From positions 1 through 39,052 of the forward strand of contig DAHXNE010000095.1 of NCBI GenBank assembly GCA_027366635.1: a stretch of DNA of 39,052 bases, read 5' to 3'. Below, piece by piece: positions 19,581-27,243 of the stretch. The position numbers and the translations under genes were made by a program. The notes under the pieces were generated by a model, which did not search any database, was not told the origin of the DNA, and worked only from the letters and a program-made list of their open reading frames with translations. Position 1 is the stretch's first letter, and the number at the start of each line of letters is the position of its first letter. This DNA is from Gammaproteobacteria bacterium (GTDB lineage Bacteria > Pseudomonadota > Gammaproteobacteria > Steroidobacterales > Steroidobacteraceae).

Positions 19581-19609
19581 AGTGTACGCGCCGGGCCGGT
19601 CCGTCCCAA
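19581..19609 (-). promoter_or_regulatory. Promoter of rhomboid gene, leaderless type
   Basis: Minus strand TTGGGA (19609-19604), exactly 17 nt, TACACT (19586-19581), then six nucleotides to ATG 19574. The predicted transcription start coincides with the start codon, and no Shine-Dalgarno site fits in between. Confidence 0.55.
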
Positions 19610-19621
19610 ATAGCCGCGGCG

Positions 19622-20458
19622 CTACGGCGCCAGTTCGCCGCCGAGCCGCTCGGCTGCGGCCCGCAGCGCCGGCAGCGCCGCTTCGATCAGCTCGCGGCGC
19701 GAGCAGCGCGATGCCTGTGCGCTGACGTTCATCGCCGCGACCGTCTCGCCGACCACGTTGCGTATCGGCACGGCGATCGCGCGCAAGCCGATCTCGAGCT
19801 CCTGGTCGTTGAGCGCGTAGCCTTCGGCGCGCACCTGGGCGAGAATCTCCAACAGCTGGTGGTGCGATGTCACCGTGAAGCGGGTATGGGCGGTGAGTTC
19901 CCCGCGCCCGAGCTCGGCGGCCGCTTGGGCGCTCGGTAGACTTGCGAGCAGCACTCGTCCGAGCGCGGTGCAGTAGGCCTGCAGGCGGCTGCCGACGCCC
20001 AGCGTGACCGACATGATGCGTTGGGTCGAGGCGCGCGCCACATACACGACCGCGCCCTCATCGAGCACTCCGACCGTGGTGGCCTCGCCGATCCGCTCGC
20101 TCAACTCCTGCAGGATCGGTTGGGCCGCGATCGCGAGCGGCGCGGTCGAGAGGTAAGCGTAGCCGAGGCTCAGAATCCGCGGCTGCAGATGGAACATGCG
20201 GCCGTCGCTGGCGACGTAGCCGAGCTCGCGCAGCGTGTAGAGACAGCGGCGCGCCACGGCGCGCGTCAGGCCGGTGGCGCGGCTGACGTCGGCGATGGTC
20301 AAGCGCCGGTCGACACCGGCGAAGGCGCGAATCACGTGCAACCCCCGCGCCAGCGAGGTCATGAAATCCGGATCGCCTGCCCGAAAGAGTGTCTCGGCCT
20401 CGAGCGCGCGCTCGCGGCTCGGGACGGTCGGTTTGGCGGCATGCTTCGGACGCGGCAC
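19622..20458 (-). CDS. IclR-family transcriptional regulator, PcaR/PcaU-like
   Basis: 278 residues from GTG 20458. N-terminal winged helix-turn-helix (about residues 30-95): DPDFMTSLARGLHVIRAF, LTIADVSRATGLTRAVARR (recognition helix) and LRELGYVASDGRMFHLQPRILSLGYAYL, which closely resembles protocatechuate/beta-ketoadipate regulators. The C-terminal effector domain has the IclR pattern VGVLDEGAVVYVARA, AYCTALGRVLLA and IAVPIRNVVGETVAAMNVS. No aromatic catabolic genes are in the window, so its target is unknown; PcaR-like specificity is inference. A 16-bp palindrome lies 20 nt before its start and overlaps a possible -10 box, suggesting autoregulation. Confidence 0.9.
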   Translation of the reverse strand: MPRPKHAAKPTVPSRERALEAETLFRAGDPDFMTSLARGLHVIRAFAGVDRRLTIADVSRATGLTRAVARRCLYTLRELGYVASDGRMFHLQPRILSLGYAYLSTAPLAIAAQPILQELSERIGEATTVGVLDEGAVVYVARASTQRIMSVTLGVGSRLQAYCTALGRVLLASLPSAQAAAELGRGELTAHTRFTVTSHHQLLEILAQVRAEGYALNDQELEIGLRAIAVPIRNVVGETVAAMNVSAQASRCSRRELIEAALPALRAAAERLGGELAP

Positions 20459-20477
20459 GGTGGGCGGCTCGGTTAGT

Positions 20478-20493
20478 GCGGTAATCGTACCGC
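20478..20493. promoter_or_regulatory. Palindromic operator candidate before iclR gene
   Basis: GCGGTA-ATCG-TACCGC, 6-bp arms. On the minus strand the centre contains TACGAT, a plausible -10 box for the regulator gene, so binding here would block transcription. Confidence 0.45.
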
Positions 20494-20623
20494 GCTTTGG
20501 ACCCTTGCGTCACGCGCGGTGGCGGCCGGACGCTAGTATCCCATTCGAGGGATCGCCCGCTGTCCTGTACGGTGGACTGGGTGCATCAGTACGTGTCGCA
20601 GCACTTCACGCTGGCCGAGGCGC

Positions 20624-20640
20624 TGCGCTAGGCTAGCGCA
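20624..20640. promoter_or_regulatory. 17-bp perfect palindrome, operator candidate
   Basis: 8-bp arms around a single G. The size and symmetry suit a dimeric regulator site; the local IclR protein is the nearest candidate, but the sequence differs from the GCGGTA palindrome at 20478. Confidence 0.35.
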
Positions 20641-20795
20641 ATTGCTCAGCGGGCCGATTTGCAGAAGGCGGGCGTTTGGCGGTTGCGCGCTGCAGGGCCC
20701 GGCCGCTCGATCGTCGCGCCGCCCGCCGCTGCCGCAGGCACGGTTCGCGCACCGATGATCCTCGAGCCTTCGCTGAATGAACTAGGTAAACCGAT

Positions 20796-22337
20796 ATGCA
20801 CTCCACCTCTTCGATCCGCCCGGAACGCGTGCTGCTGATCGCCGCGATGGCGCTGGTGCTCGGCGGCTGCACGGTCGGCCCGAACTTCGTCAAGCCGAAG
20901 CCGCATGTACCGGCGCACTGGTCGCCGACCGCCATGCGCAACGGTACGGCGGGTGCTTCGCGCATTTCGGAGCGCGGACCGCTCACGGTGGCCTGGTGGT
21001 CGAGCTTCCATGACCCGCTGCTGACTTCGCTGGTGCGCCAGGCGGCGGCGCAGAATCTCACGGTGCGCGAGGCGGCGCTGCGGGTTCGGGAGGCCGAGGC
21101 GCAGACCGCGGTGCTCACCAGCGATCTTTGGCCGGATCTCTCGGCCAGCGCCTCCTGGGCGCGCCAGCGCGAGAGCACGAACACGCCGAACGGCGTGTTG
21201 TTCACACTGCCCAAGGGCGCCATCCCGGGCATTCCGCCGGGCATCCTCACCAATCCCTACAATATGTCCCAGGTGGGCCTCGGCGCGTCTTGGACGCTCG
21301 ATCTGTTCGGGACGACGCGGCGCGCGATTGGCGCGGCGAGGGCCGAGACGCAGGCCGCGGTGTACAACGGCCGCGACGTGCTGCTGACGATGGTCAGCGA
21401 TGTGGCGCAGACTTACATCCAGCTGCGCGGTGCGCAGTTGCGCCGGGCGATCTTGCTGCGCACGATCGTCACGCAGCGCGGCCTGCTGCGGCTGACCCGC
21501 GACCGGTATCAGGCCGGGCTGACTTCCAACCTCGACGTGCAGAATGCCGCGGCCGAGCTCGCCACGACGCGGGCGCAGTTGCCGCTCGCCAACGATCTGA
21601 TCACCGTCGACATCAACCGGCTGAGCGATTTACTGGCGCTGCCGCCGGAAGCGCTGCGCGCCGAGCTCGCGCGCGCGCGACCGGTGCCGCCCGTGCCGCC
21701 GGTGGTGCCGATCGGATTGCCGTCGCAGCTCCTGCGGCGCCGGCCGGACATTTTGGCCGCGGAGGCCGACCTGCACGCCGCAACCGATCAGATCGGTGTC
21801 GCGATTTCCGAGTTCTTCCCGAGCATCACGCTCACCGCTCAGGGCGGCTATCAGTCCACGGGGATCGGCGATCTGATCCAGGCGGCGAGCCACATCGCCA
21901 CGTTCGGGCCGGAAATCAACTTGCCGATCTTCACCGGCGGCCGGATCCGTGCGACGGTGCGTCTGCGGCGGTTGCAGGCGAAGCAGGCCGCCGTGGTCTA
22001 TGCGCGCACCGTGCTCACGGCGCTGAACCAGGTGGAGAACGCGCTGGCGGCCTACGGGGCGAATCAGCAGCAGCGGGTCGCGCTGGAGTCGGCGGTGCGC
22101 GCCAGCCGCAACGCGCTGAACCTGGCGCGGCAACGCTACACCAGCGGTATCGCTAATTTCATCGATGTGCTGGAGGCCGAGCGGACCGAGGAGCAGTCGG
22201 AGCTGGCGCAGGCGAGCGCCACGACCGCGGTGTCTGTCGACCTGGTGGGGCTGTATCAGGCCCTCGGCGGCGGTTGGCAGAGCCCGAGCCTTGCGGCGTC
22301 CATGGGCCCGGCGCGGCGTGGGCGCCGCGCCGCGTAA
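20796..22337 (+). CDS. NodT-family RND efflux outer membrane lipoprotein
   Basis: TolC-like channel that spans the outer membrane and periplasm for tripartite efflux pumps. 513 residues. Signal peptide with lipobox LGGC (acylated Cys25) followed by TVGPNFVKP, the NodT hallmark. Two internal TolC repeats are seen (TVREAALRVREAEAQ and NALNLARQRYTSGIANFIDVLEAERT; also LLRRRPDILAAEADLHAATD in the middle). The inner-membrane pump and adaptor genes are absent from both sides, so this gene is an orphan and may serve pumps encoded elsewhere. The next gene, S-formylglutathione hydrolase, begins 10 nt later and is probably cotranscribed. Confidence 0.93.
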   Translation: MHSTSSIRPERVLLIAAMALVLGGCTVGPNFVKPKPHVPAHWSPTAMRNGTAGASRISERGPLTVAWWSSFHDPLLTSLVRQAAAQNLTVREAALRVREAEAQTAVLTSDLWPDLSASASWARQRESTNTPNGVLFTLPKGAIPGIPPGILTNPYNMSQVGLGASWTLDLFGTTRRAIGAARAETQAAVYNGRDVLLTMVSDVAQTYIQLRGAQLRRAILLRTIVTQRGLLRLTRDRYQAGLTSNLDVQNAAAELATTRAQLPLANDLITVDINRLSDLLALPPEALRAELARARPVPPVPPVVPIGLPSQLLRRRPDILAAEADLHAATDQIGVAISEFFPSITLTAQGGYQSTGIGDLIQAASHIATFGPEINLPIFTGGRIRATVRLRRLQAKQAAVVYARTVLTALNQVENALAAYGANQQQRVALESAVRASRNALNLARQRYTSGIANFIDVLEAERTEEQSELAQASATTAVSVDLVGLYQALGGGWQSPSLAASMGPARRGRRAA

Positions 22338-22347
22338 GCGCCGGCAC

Positions 22348-23208
22348 GTGACGCACGCGATCGAGTCGCTCAGCTCGCATCGCTGCTTCGGCGGCACGGT
22401 GGGCTTTTTCCGCCACGCCGCCGCCAGCACCGCGAGCGCCATGCGCTTTGCGGTATTCACTCCGCCGGCGGCCGCGCACGGGCCGGTGCCGGTGCTGTAC
22501 TGCCTGGCCGGCCTGACCTGCACCGAGGAGACCTTCATGGTCAAGGCGGGCGCGCAGCGGGCGGCCGCCGAGCTCGGTCTGATGTTGGTCGCGCCCGACA
22601 CCAGCCCGCGCGGCTTGGGGCTGCCGGGCGAGAGCGACGCCTGGGATTTCGGCGCTGGCGCGGGTTTCTACCTCGATGCGACCGAGGCGCCCTGGTCGGC
22701 GCACTACCGTATGTACACCTACGTCACGCAGGAGTTGCGCACGCTGGTCAATACACACTTTCCAGCCGATCCGCGCCGCACGGGCATCCTCGGGCATTCC
22801 ATGGGCGGACACGGAGCGCTGACGCTGGGGCTGCGCAATCCGGCCATCTACCGCTCCATCTCGGCCTGTGCGCCGATTTGCGCGCCGCGGCGCTGCCCCT
22901 GGGGCCGCAAGGCGCTCGGCGGCTATCTCGGCGAGGACCATGGCCAGTGGGCGGACTACGACGCCGCGGAACTCGCCGCGCGCGTGCCCGATGCGTCGCG
23001 CCGAGCGCCCATCCTGGTCGATCAGGGGCTTGCCGACCCGTATCTCGCCGAGCAGCTCCGGCCAGATTTGCTGGAGGCGGCATGTCGGCTCAGTGGCCTC
23101 GATCTCACGCTGCGCCGTCACGCAGGCTATGACCACGGGTACTATTTCATTGCCGGGGTCATCGAGGACCATCTGCGCCATCATCTGCGGATACTCAACG
23201 ACGCCTGA
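22348..23208 (+). CDS. S-formylglutathione hydrolase
   Basis: Esterase-D-type enzyme of glutathione-dependent formaldehyde detoxification; splits S-formylglutathione to formate and glutathione. 286 residues from GTG 22348. Conserved blocks: VLYCLAGLTCTEETFMVKAG, the nucleophile GHSMGGHGA (Ser151), LVDQGLADPYL with the acid residue, and GYDHGYYFIA with catalytic His263. No glutathione-dependent formaldehyde dehydrogenase gene lies beside it. Formate dehydrogenase accessory gene fdhD downstream may be a metabolic link (formate disposal), though a 560-bp gap separates them. Confidence 0.92.
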   Translation: MTHAIESLSSHRCFGGTVGFFRHAAASTASAMRFAVFTPPAAAHGPVPVLYCLAGLTCTEETFMVKAGAQRAAAELGLMLVAPDTSPRGLGLPGESDAWDFGAGAGFYLDATEAPWSAHYRMYTYVTQELRTLVNTHFPADPRRTGILGHSMGGHGALTLGLRNPAIYRSISACAPICAPRRCPWGRKALGGYLGEDHGQWADYDAAELAARVPDASRRAPILVDQGLADPYLAEQLRPDLLEAACRLSGLDLTLRRHAGYDHGYYFIAGVIEDHLRHHLRILNDA

Positions 23209-23308
23209 GCTGACGCGTGCCGCCGACTTGCGTAGCCCGGCCGGTCACGGCCGCCGTACGCGGCAACGAAGTGCACCGAGATGTGAGCGATCCCGGCGGC
23301 TCGATTCA

Positions 23309-23456
23309 GTGCGCAGCGGGATGTCCGCCGGCCGGTACGATTTCACCCCGACCTCGCGTCGGTCAGCTGCATGTAATATCAGCTGGGTGAAAGCCTCTAC
23401 CGCCGAGAGGGCGGGACGTAAAGCGCGTAGCGGATCGGTGCCGCTGCTCGGCCCAG
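23309..23456 (+). ncRNA. Structured RNA candidate, class not recognised
   Basis: Seen directly: TTTCACC (23341-23347) pairs with GGTGAAA (23386-23392) and encloses two complete hairpins, CCGAC/GTCGG (23348-23362) and CAGCTG/CAGCTG (23364-23385), leaving only T363 unpaired: a tight three-way junction. It is followed by CCGCC-GAGAG-GGCGG (23400-23414), then GACGTAAAGC, then a 7-bp hairpin G(T)AGCGG/CCGCT(G)C (23427-23447), then GCCCAG (23451-23456), which can pair with CTGGGT (23384-23388 region) as an alternative to the junction. A GTGCG at 23309 matches the group II intron 5' consensus. It may be a regulatory leader, a small RNA, or a 5' fragment of a group II intron; I cannot choose from sequence alone. 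Confidence 0.45.
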
Positions 23457-23606
23457 TCGAGCGCGGCACGCCCGACCGCAAAGAAGCGCGAACCGGATGG
23501 AAGGTCATTCGGGACCGAGGTCATGCGCATGCAGTCCGTAACCGCTCAACACAGGACCACGTCTGGGCTCTGATGGGGTGGGATCATGCTCGAGCGCCCG
23601 GGACCG

Positions 23607-23612
23607 TATACT
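23607..23612 (+). promoter_or_regulatory. -10 box candidate before the 53-codon ORF and fdhD
   Basis: TATACT, eight nucleotides before ATG 23621. No good -35 hexamer is seen at the usual distance, so this is weak evidence of a leaderless start. Confidence 0.3.
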
Positions 23613-23620
23613 CGGTGCGC

Positions 23621-23782
23621 ATGCCAAGTCCCGCGCCCGACGCCGGCGAGGCCGCTCGCCACATCCCGACCCAGTTGACGGACCGCCCGGGGCCGCTGTT
23701 CGAAGTGCTGCGCGCGCGGCGGGCGGTCGGCCGTGTGCCGGCCGGCGCCGGCGCGTCGGCGGGAGAGGCCGGCCGTGCCTGA
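23621..23782 (+). CDS. Small hypothetical protein (53 aa) overlapping fdhD
   Basis: Frame MPSPAPDAGEAARHIPTQLT to SAGEAGRA, 53 residues, Ala/Pro/Arg-rich with no membrane segment or known motif. It overlaps the GTG start of fdhD by eight nucleotides, which is the geometry of a translationally coupled leader or partner gene, and a TATACT box lies eight nucleotides before its ATG. I do not recognise a family. High GC makes chance open frames common, so it may be untranslated leader for fdhD. Confidence 0.35.
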   Translation: MPSPAPDAGEAARHIPTQLTDRPGPLFEVLRARRAVGRVPAGAGASAGEAGRA

Positions 23783-24620
23783 GCCGGCGATGTCTGCCGC
23801 GCGCGTCATTGCCGAGTTCGAGGTCGAGCGCTGGCGTGACGGTGAGCTGCGCCGTGTCCGCGACCAAGTCGCCGAAGAGATTCCGGTGGCGCTCGTCTAC
23901 GAGGACGTTCCGCACGGTGTGATGCTGGTCACGCCGGCCGACCTGGAGGATTTTGCCGTTGGCTTCACGCTGAGTGAAGGGTTGGTCGAGCGTCCCGAGG
24001 AGATACGCGGCGTCGAGGTGCGCTGGACCGGCGAGGGGGCCGAGGCCCGCGTGAGTGTCGCGTGGCCACGATTTACCGCGCTGATCGAGCGCCGGCGGAG
24101 GCTCACGGGCCGCACGGGCTGTGGCCTGTGCGGCGTGGAGTCTGCGCAAGCGGTGCTGCGTCCCCTGAAGCCGGTCGGCGGCGGGGGGGCGCGAGTCAGC
24201 ACCGGGGCGCTGCACGGGGCCATCGGCGCCCTGTCAGAGCATCAGCGCCTGAACGCGCTCACCGGCAGCGTGCACGCGGCGGCCTGGGTGACGGCGGCCG
24301 GCGGCATCGAAACGTTGCGCGAGGATTTGGGCCGGCACAACGCGCTCGATAAGCTGATCGGCGCACGCGTGCGGGCGGGAGCGGACCTGGCAACCGGCTG
24401 GGTGCTGCTGACCAGCCGGGCGAGCTTCGAGATGGTGCAGAAGTGCGCCGTGGCCGGCGTCCCGTTCGTCGCGGCGCTGTCGGCGCCGACCGCGCTCGCG
24501 GTGCGTCTGGCCCGCGACTGCGGTGTCACGCTGGTGGCGTTCGCCCGGGAGCGACAGCACGTCGTGTACGCGCACCCCGAGCGTCTCGTGAACGAGTCCG
24601 TCCATAACCCAACGTTATGA
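23775..24620 (+). CDS. fdhD: Formate dehydrogenase accessory sulfurtransferase FdhD
   Basis: Transfers sulfur from IscS to the molybdenum bis-MGD cofactor of formate dehydrogenases. 281 residues from GTG 23775, chosen because GGGAGAGG lies six nucleotides upstream; ATG 23790 is the alternative. The functional cysteine loop is GCGLCG (Cys116 and Cys119), preceded by the N-terminal EIPVALVYEDVPHGVMLVTP block and followed by HAAAWVTAAGGIETLREDLGRHNALDKLIG and LLTSRASFEMVQKCA. No formate dehydrogenase structural gene is in the window. Confidence 0.93.
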   Translation: MPEPAMSAARVIAEFEVERWRDGELRRVRDQVAEEIPVALVYEDVPHGVMLVTPADLEDFAVGFTLSEGLVERPEEIRGVEVRWTGEGAEARVSVAWPRFTALIERRRRLTGRTGCGLCGVESAQAVLRPLKPVGGGGARVSTGALHGAIGALSEHQRLNALTGSVHAAAWVTAAGGIETLREDLGRHNALDKLIGARVRAGADLATGWVLLTSRASFEMVQKCAVAGVPFVAALSAPTALAVRLARDCGVTLVAFARERQHVVYAHPERLVNESVHNPTL

Positions 24621-24787
24621 GCATCGATCGAACGGTAGTGATGGCGAGCGACAGCCGCACGTTGCAGCGAGCACGGTGGCGAGCAGATCGAGCCGCCTGC
24701 GCCGCGCGGCGCGCTCGCTCCCCGTGGCTGATTCGTCGGGCGCGTGAGCCGCGCCACCGTGCCCTGGTTTCCAAGGGCGATTTCAGT

Positions 24788-24793
24788 TAGAAT
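24788..24793 (+). promoter_or_regulatory. -10 box candidate for the kinase-metK operon
   Basis: TAGAAT, 30 nt before ATG 24824, with only a weak -35 (TGGTTT at 24765-24770, 17-nt spacer). The rest of the 24621-24823 gap shows nothing recognisable. Confidence 0.3.
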
Positions 24794-24823
24794 TCCGAAT
24801 CGATTCAAGCGAAAAGACTAGGC

Positions 24824-25882
24824 ATGACACTGAATTTCCCGGCGGGCGGGGTGTCACGCGCGGGTAATGACACCCGCAAGGCGTTGATTTGCGGTTCGGT
24901 GGCGTACGACGCCATCATGCGGTTCGAAGGCCGCTTCCGCGACCACATCCTGCCCGAGCAGATCCATATCCTGAATGTCTCCTTCCTGGTGCCCCAGCTG
25001 CGCCGGGAGTTCGGCGGTTGCGCGGGCAACATTGCCTACAACATGCGGCTGCTGGGCGACGTCGGCGTGCCCATGGCCACGGTCGGGCGCGACTTCGGTC
25101 CGTATCGCGACTGGCTCGAGCGCTCGGGTGTTCCGCTCGATCATTTGCTCGTGCTCGACGAGGAGCTGACCGCGCAGGCATTCATCACCACCGATCTGGA
25201 CGACAACCAGATCACCGCGTTTCATCCGGGCGCCATGCAGCATGCGCACCGCAACGCGGTGACTGCGGCGCTCGGCGTGACGCTCGGGGTGGTCGCGCCG
25301 GACGGGCGCGACGGCATGATCGAGCATGCCGCTCAGTTCGCCGCGGCGGGCATTCCCTTCCTGTTCGATCCCGGCCAGGGCCTGCCGATGTTCGACGGCG
25401 AGGCACTGCGCGCATTCATCGAGCGGGCGCGCTGGGTGGCGCTGAACGATTACGAGTGGCAGGTGGTGCAGCAGAAGACCGGCTGGGGCGAGCGACAGCT
25501 GTGCGAGCGCGTCGCGGCACTCATCGTTACCCGGGGCGCGCACGGCTCGGTCATTCACACCCGCGACGGCCGCATCGAGATCCCCTGCGCCAAGGCGCGG
25601 GCCGTGGTCGATCCGACCGGCTGCGGCGATGCGTACCGTGCGGGGCTGCTGCACGGATTGCTGTACGGTCTGGATTGGACCACCACCGGGCGCGTGGCGG
25701 CCGTGATGGGCGCCATCAAGATCGAGGCGCTCGGTACACAGAATCACCGCGCTACGCGCGCTGAGATCGCTGCCCGGCTTGCCGAAAGCTTCGGCGGCGA
25801 GGCGGCGCGGGCCGCCTTCGGCGCGCCGAGCGTGCCGCCCGCCGCATCTCTTTCTACACAACTTTCCACGGGAACCAACTGA
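24824..25882 (+). CDS. PfkB-family kinase, probable adenosine kinase
   Basis: 352 residues. Ribokinase-fold blocks: substrate loop [16 protein letters not shown] (from residue 63), TRGAHGSVI, and the catalytic anion-hole segment [12 protein letters not shown] with base Asp269 (GCGD where many PfkB enzymes have GAGD). It precedes metK with a one-base overlap and ahcY lies two genes on. SAH hydrolase produces adenosine, so a kinase here would convert adenosine to AMP and pull the reaction forward; that function is inferred from context plus family, and another ribose- or nucleoside-type sugar substrate remains possible. The last 25 residues are Ala/Ser/Thr-rich and probably disordered. Confidence 0.8.
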   Translation: MTLNFPAGGVSRAGNDTRKALICGSVAYDAIMRFEGRFRDHILPEQIHILNVSFLVPQLRREFGGCAGNIAYNMRLLGDVGVPMATVGRDFGPYRDWLERSGVPLDHLLVLDEELTAQAFITTDLDDNQITAFHPGAMQHAHRNAVTAALGVTLGVVAPDGRDGMIEHAAQFAAAGIPFLFDPGQGLPMFDGEALRAFIERARWVALNDYEWQVVQQKTGWGERQLCERVAALIVTRGAHGSVIHTRDGRIEIPCAKARAVVDPTGCGDAYRAGLLHGLLYGLDWTTTGRVAAVMGAIKIEALGTQNHRATRAEIAARLAESFGGEAARAAFGAPSVPPAASLSTQLSTGTN

Positions 25883-27054
25883 TGACCAATCGCTATCTAT
25901 TTACCTCCGAGTCCGTGTCCGAAGGCCATCCCGACAAGGTGTCCGATCAGATATCGGACGCCGTGCTCGATTCGATCCTGGCCGAGGACCCGCGGGGGCG
26001 CGTGGCATGCGAGACGCTGGTCAAGACCGGTGTGGTGATCGTGGCGGGCGAAGTGACCACCACCGCATGGGTGGACGTCGAGGCGCTGGTGCGCAAGACG
26101 GTCCTCGATATCGGCTACAACTCCTCCGAGATGGGCTTCGACGGCGCGAGCTGCGGGGTGCTCAACGTCATCGGCAAGCAGTCCCCGGACATCGCCCAAG
26201 GCGTTGACCGCAGCGACGAGCGGGCCCAGGGCGCTGGCGATCAGGGCATGATGTTCGGCTACGCGACCGACGAGACCGACGTGCTGATGCCGGCGCCGAT
26301 CACGCTGTCGCATCGTCTGGTGAAGCGCCAGTCGGAAGTGCGCAAGAGCGGCGCGCTGCCCTGGCTGCGTCCGGATGCCAAGAGCCAAGTCACGCTGCGC
26401 TACGAGGACGATCGTCCGACCGGCATAGCGGCGGTGGTGCTCTCGACGCAGCATGGCCCCGAGATCTCCATAGAGCGGCTGCGCGAGGCGGTCATGGAAG
26501 AGATCCTGAAGCCGGTGCTGCCGTCCGAGTGGATCGACGCGAATACGCGGTTCCACATCAATCCCACCGGGCGATTCGTCGTCGGAGGCCCGGTTGGCGA
26601 TTGCGGCCTCACCGGACGCAAGATCATCGTCGACACGTATGGCGGTTATGCCCGGCACGGCGGCGGGGCGTTCTCCGGCAAGGATCCCTCGAAGGTCGAT
26701 CGCTCGGCTGCTTATGCCGCCCGCTATGTCGCCAAGAACATCGTGGCGGCCGGATTGGCCAAGCGCTGCGAGGTGCAGGTGTCCTACGCCATCGGCGTCG
26801 CCGAGCCGACCTCGATCATGGTCGAGTCCTTCGGTACCAGCCGCCTCTCGGGCGAGCAGCTGACCGCGCTGGTGCGCCGGCACTTCGATCTCACGCCGTA
26901 CGGGCTGCGGCAGATGCTCGATCTGGCCCGGCCGATCTATCAGAAAACCGCCGCCTACGGCCACTTCGGCCGGACTGAGCCGGAGTTCACCTGGGAGCGG
27001 ACCGACCGGGCCGAGGCCCTGGCCGCGGACGCCAAAGCTTCCAAGGCGGCGTGA
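25882..27054 (+). CDS. metK: S-adenosylmethionine synthetase
   Basis: Makes SAM from methionine and ATP. 390 residues. Signature elements: [22 protein letters not shown] at the N-terminus (catalytic His in GHPDK), [12 protein letters not shown] hexapeptide block, and [27 protein letters not shown]. Start ATG shares its first A with the last base of the kinase stop codon. A 13-bp hairpin follows its stop. Confidence 0.98.
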   Translation: MTNRYLFTSESVSEGHPDKVSDQISDAVLDSILAEDPRGRVACETLVKTGVVIVAGEVTTTAWVDVEALVRKTVLDIGYNSSEMGFDGASCGVLNVIGKQSPDIAQGVDRSDERAQGAGDQGMMFGYATDETDVLMPAPITLSHRLVKRQSEVRKSGALPWLRPDAKSQVTLRYEDDRPTGIAAVVLSTQHGPEISIERLREAVMEEILKPVLPSEWIDANTRFHINPTGRFVVGGPVGDCGLTGRKIIVDTYGGYARHGGGAFSGKDPSKVDRSAAYAARYVAKNIVAAGLAKRCEVQVSYAIGVAEPTSIMVESFGTSRLSGEQLTALVRRHFDLTPYGLRQMLDLARPIYQKTAAYGHFGRTEPEFTWERTDRAEALAADAKASKAA

Positions 27055-27060
27055 TCCGGC

Positions 27061-27092
27061 GCCGGGGCGCGCCGTGTATGGCGCGCCCCGGC
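27061..27092. terminator. Long GC hairpin after metK
   Basis: GCCGGGGCGCGCC / GGCGCGCCCCGGC, 13 perfect base pairs with a 6-nt loop, seven nucleotides after the metK stop. No T-run follows, so it may be a pausing or mRNA-stabilising structure rather than a full terminator. A second hairpin, CACCGC/GCGGTG (27103-27119), stands between it and the riboswitch. Confidence 0.5.
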
Positions 27093-27128
27093 CGTGATTC
27101 GCCACCGCACCATGCGGTGCAGCGGCGT

Positions 27129-27225
27129 CGTTCGAGGAGCGTTGCGACAGCGGCGGCGCGGTTCATCCCGCCTCCCTGCCAGGCTCGGACGACGCGCGCT
27201 CATGTCAATACGGCGCTCGACGAAC
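27129..27225 (+). promoter_or_regulatory. S-adenosylhomocysteine (SAH) riboswitch
   Basis: The conserved pattern of the SAH riboswitch is visible: TTCGAGGAGCGTTGCGAC at 27131-27148, CCAGGCTCGGA at 27179-27189 and ACGGCGCTC at 27210-27218. TTCGAG pairs with CTCGGA to close P1 (one G-T pair), and GAGCG pairs with CGCTC as the pseudoknot. It ends 25 nt before the ahcY start codon. Known members activate SAH hydrolase expression when SAH accumulates, which fits the gene it precedes. Confidence 0.88.
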
Positions 27226-27243
27226 CCAATGGAGCATTCATCC

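Larger units (their letters stand above)
20459..20795. other. Intergenic region between the IclR gene and the outer membrane factor gene
   Basis: 337 bp between divergent genes. Besides the operator candidate it holds a perfect 17-bp palindrome, TGCGCTAGGCTAGCGCA (20624-20640), 156 nt before the efflux gene. Just before it is a 19-codon GTG-initiated frame (20572-20631) reading VDWVHQYVSQHFTLAEALR and ending inside the palindrome; it could be the tail of a lost gene or chance. No clear sigma-70 promoter for the rightward gene was found. Confidence 0.4.
23209..23620 (+). other. Non-coding region before fdhD
   Basis: 412 bp without a convincing gene on either strand. The left 100 bp carries GC-rich inverted repeats (CCGGCGG near 23293 with CCGCCGG near 23325; ATCCCG with CGGGAT). 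The middle holds the helix-rich segment annotated separately. The right 160 bp has A-rich loops between short GC helices (GGATGGAAGG near 23495) and no recognisable gene. Confidence 0.5.

Noticed and set aside
23384-23456. Definite c-di-GMP (GEMM-I) riboswitch
   Set aside because: GACGTAAAGC resembles one conserved strand, but the 5' GGGCAAACC core and the 3' conserved tail are missing.
23245-23508. 87-codon minus-strand frame in the fdhD upstream gap
   Set aside because: No recognisable protein pattern or start signal; overlaps the helix-rich segment.
23209-23620. Molybdenum cofactor riboswitch before fdhD
   Set aside because: The expected conserved Moco motif blocks were not found; only the gene context suggests it.
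27094-27243. Extended ahcY start adding 50 residues
   Set aside because: Would translate the SAH riboswitch; ATG 27244 has a ribosome site and the normal family N-terminus.
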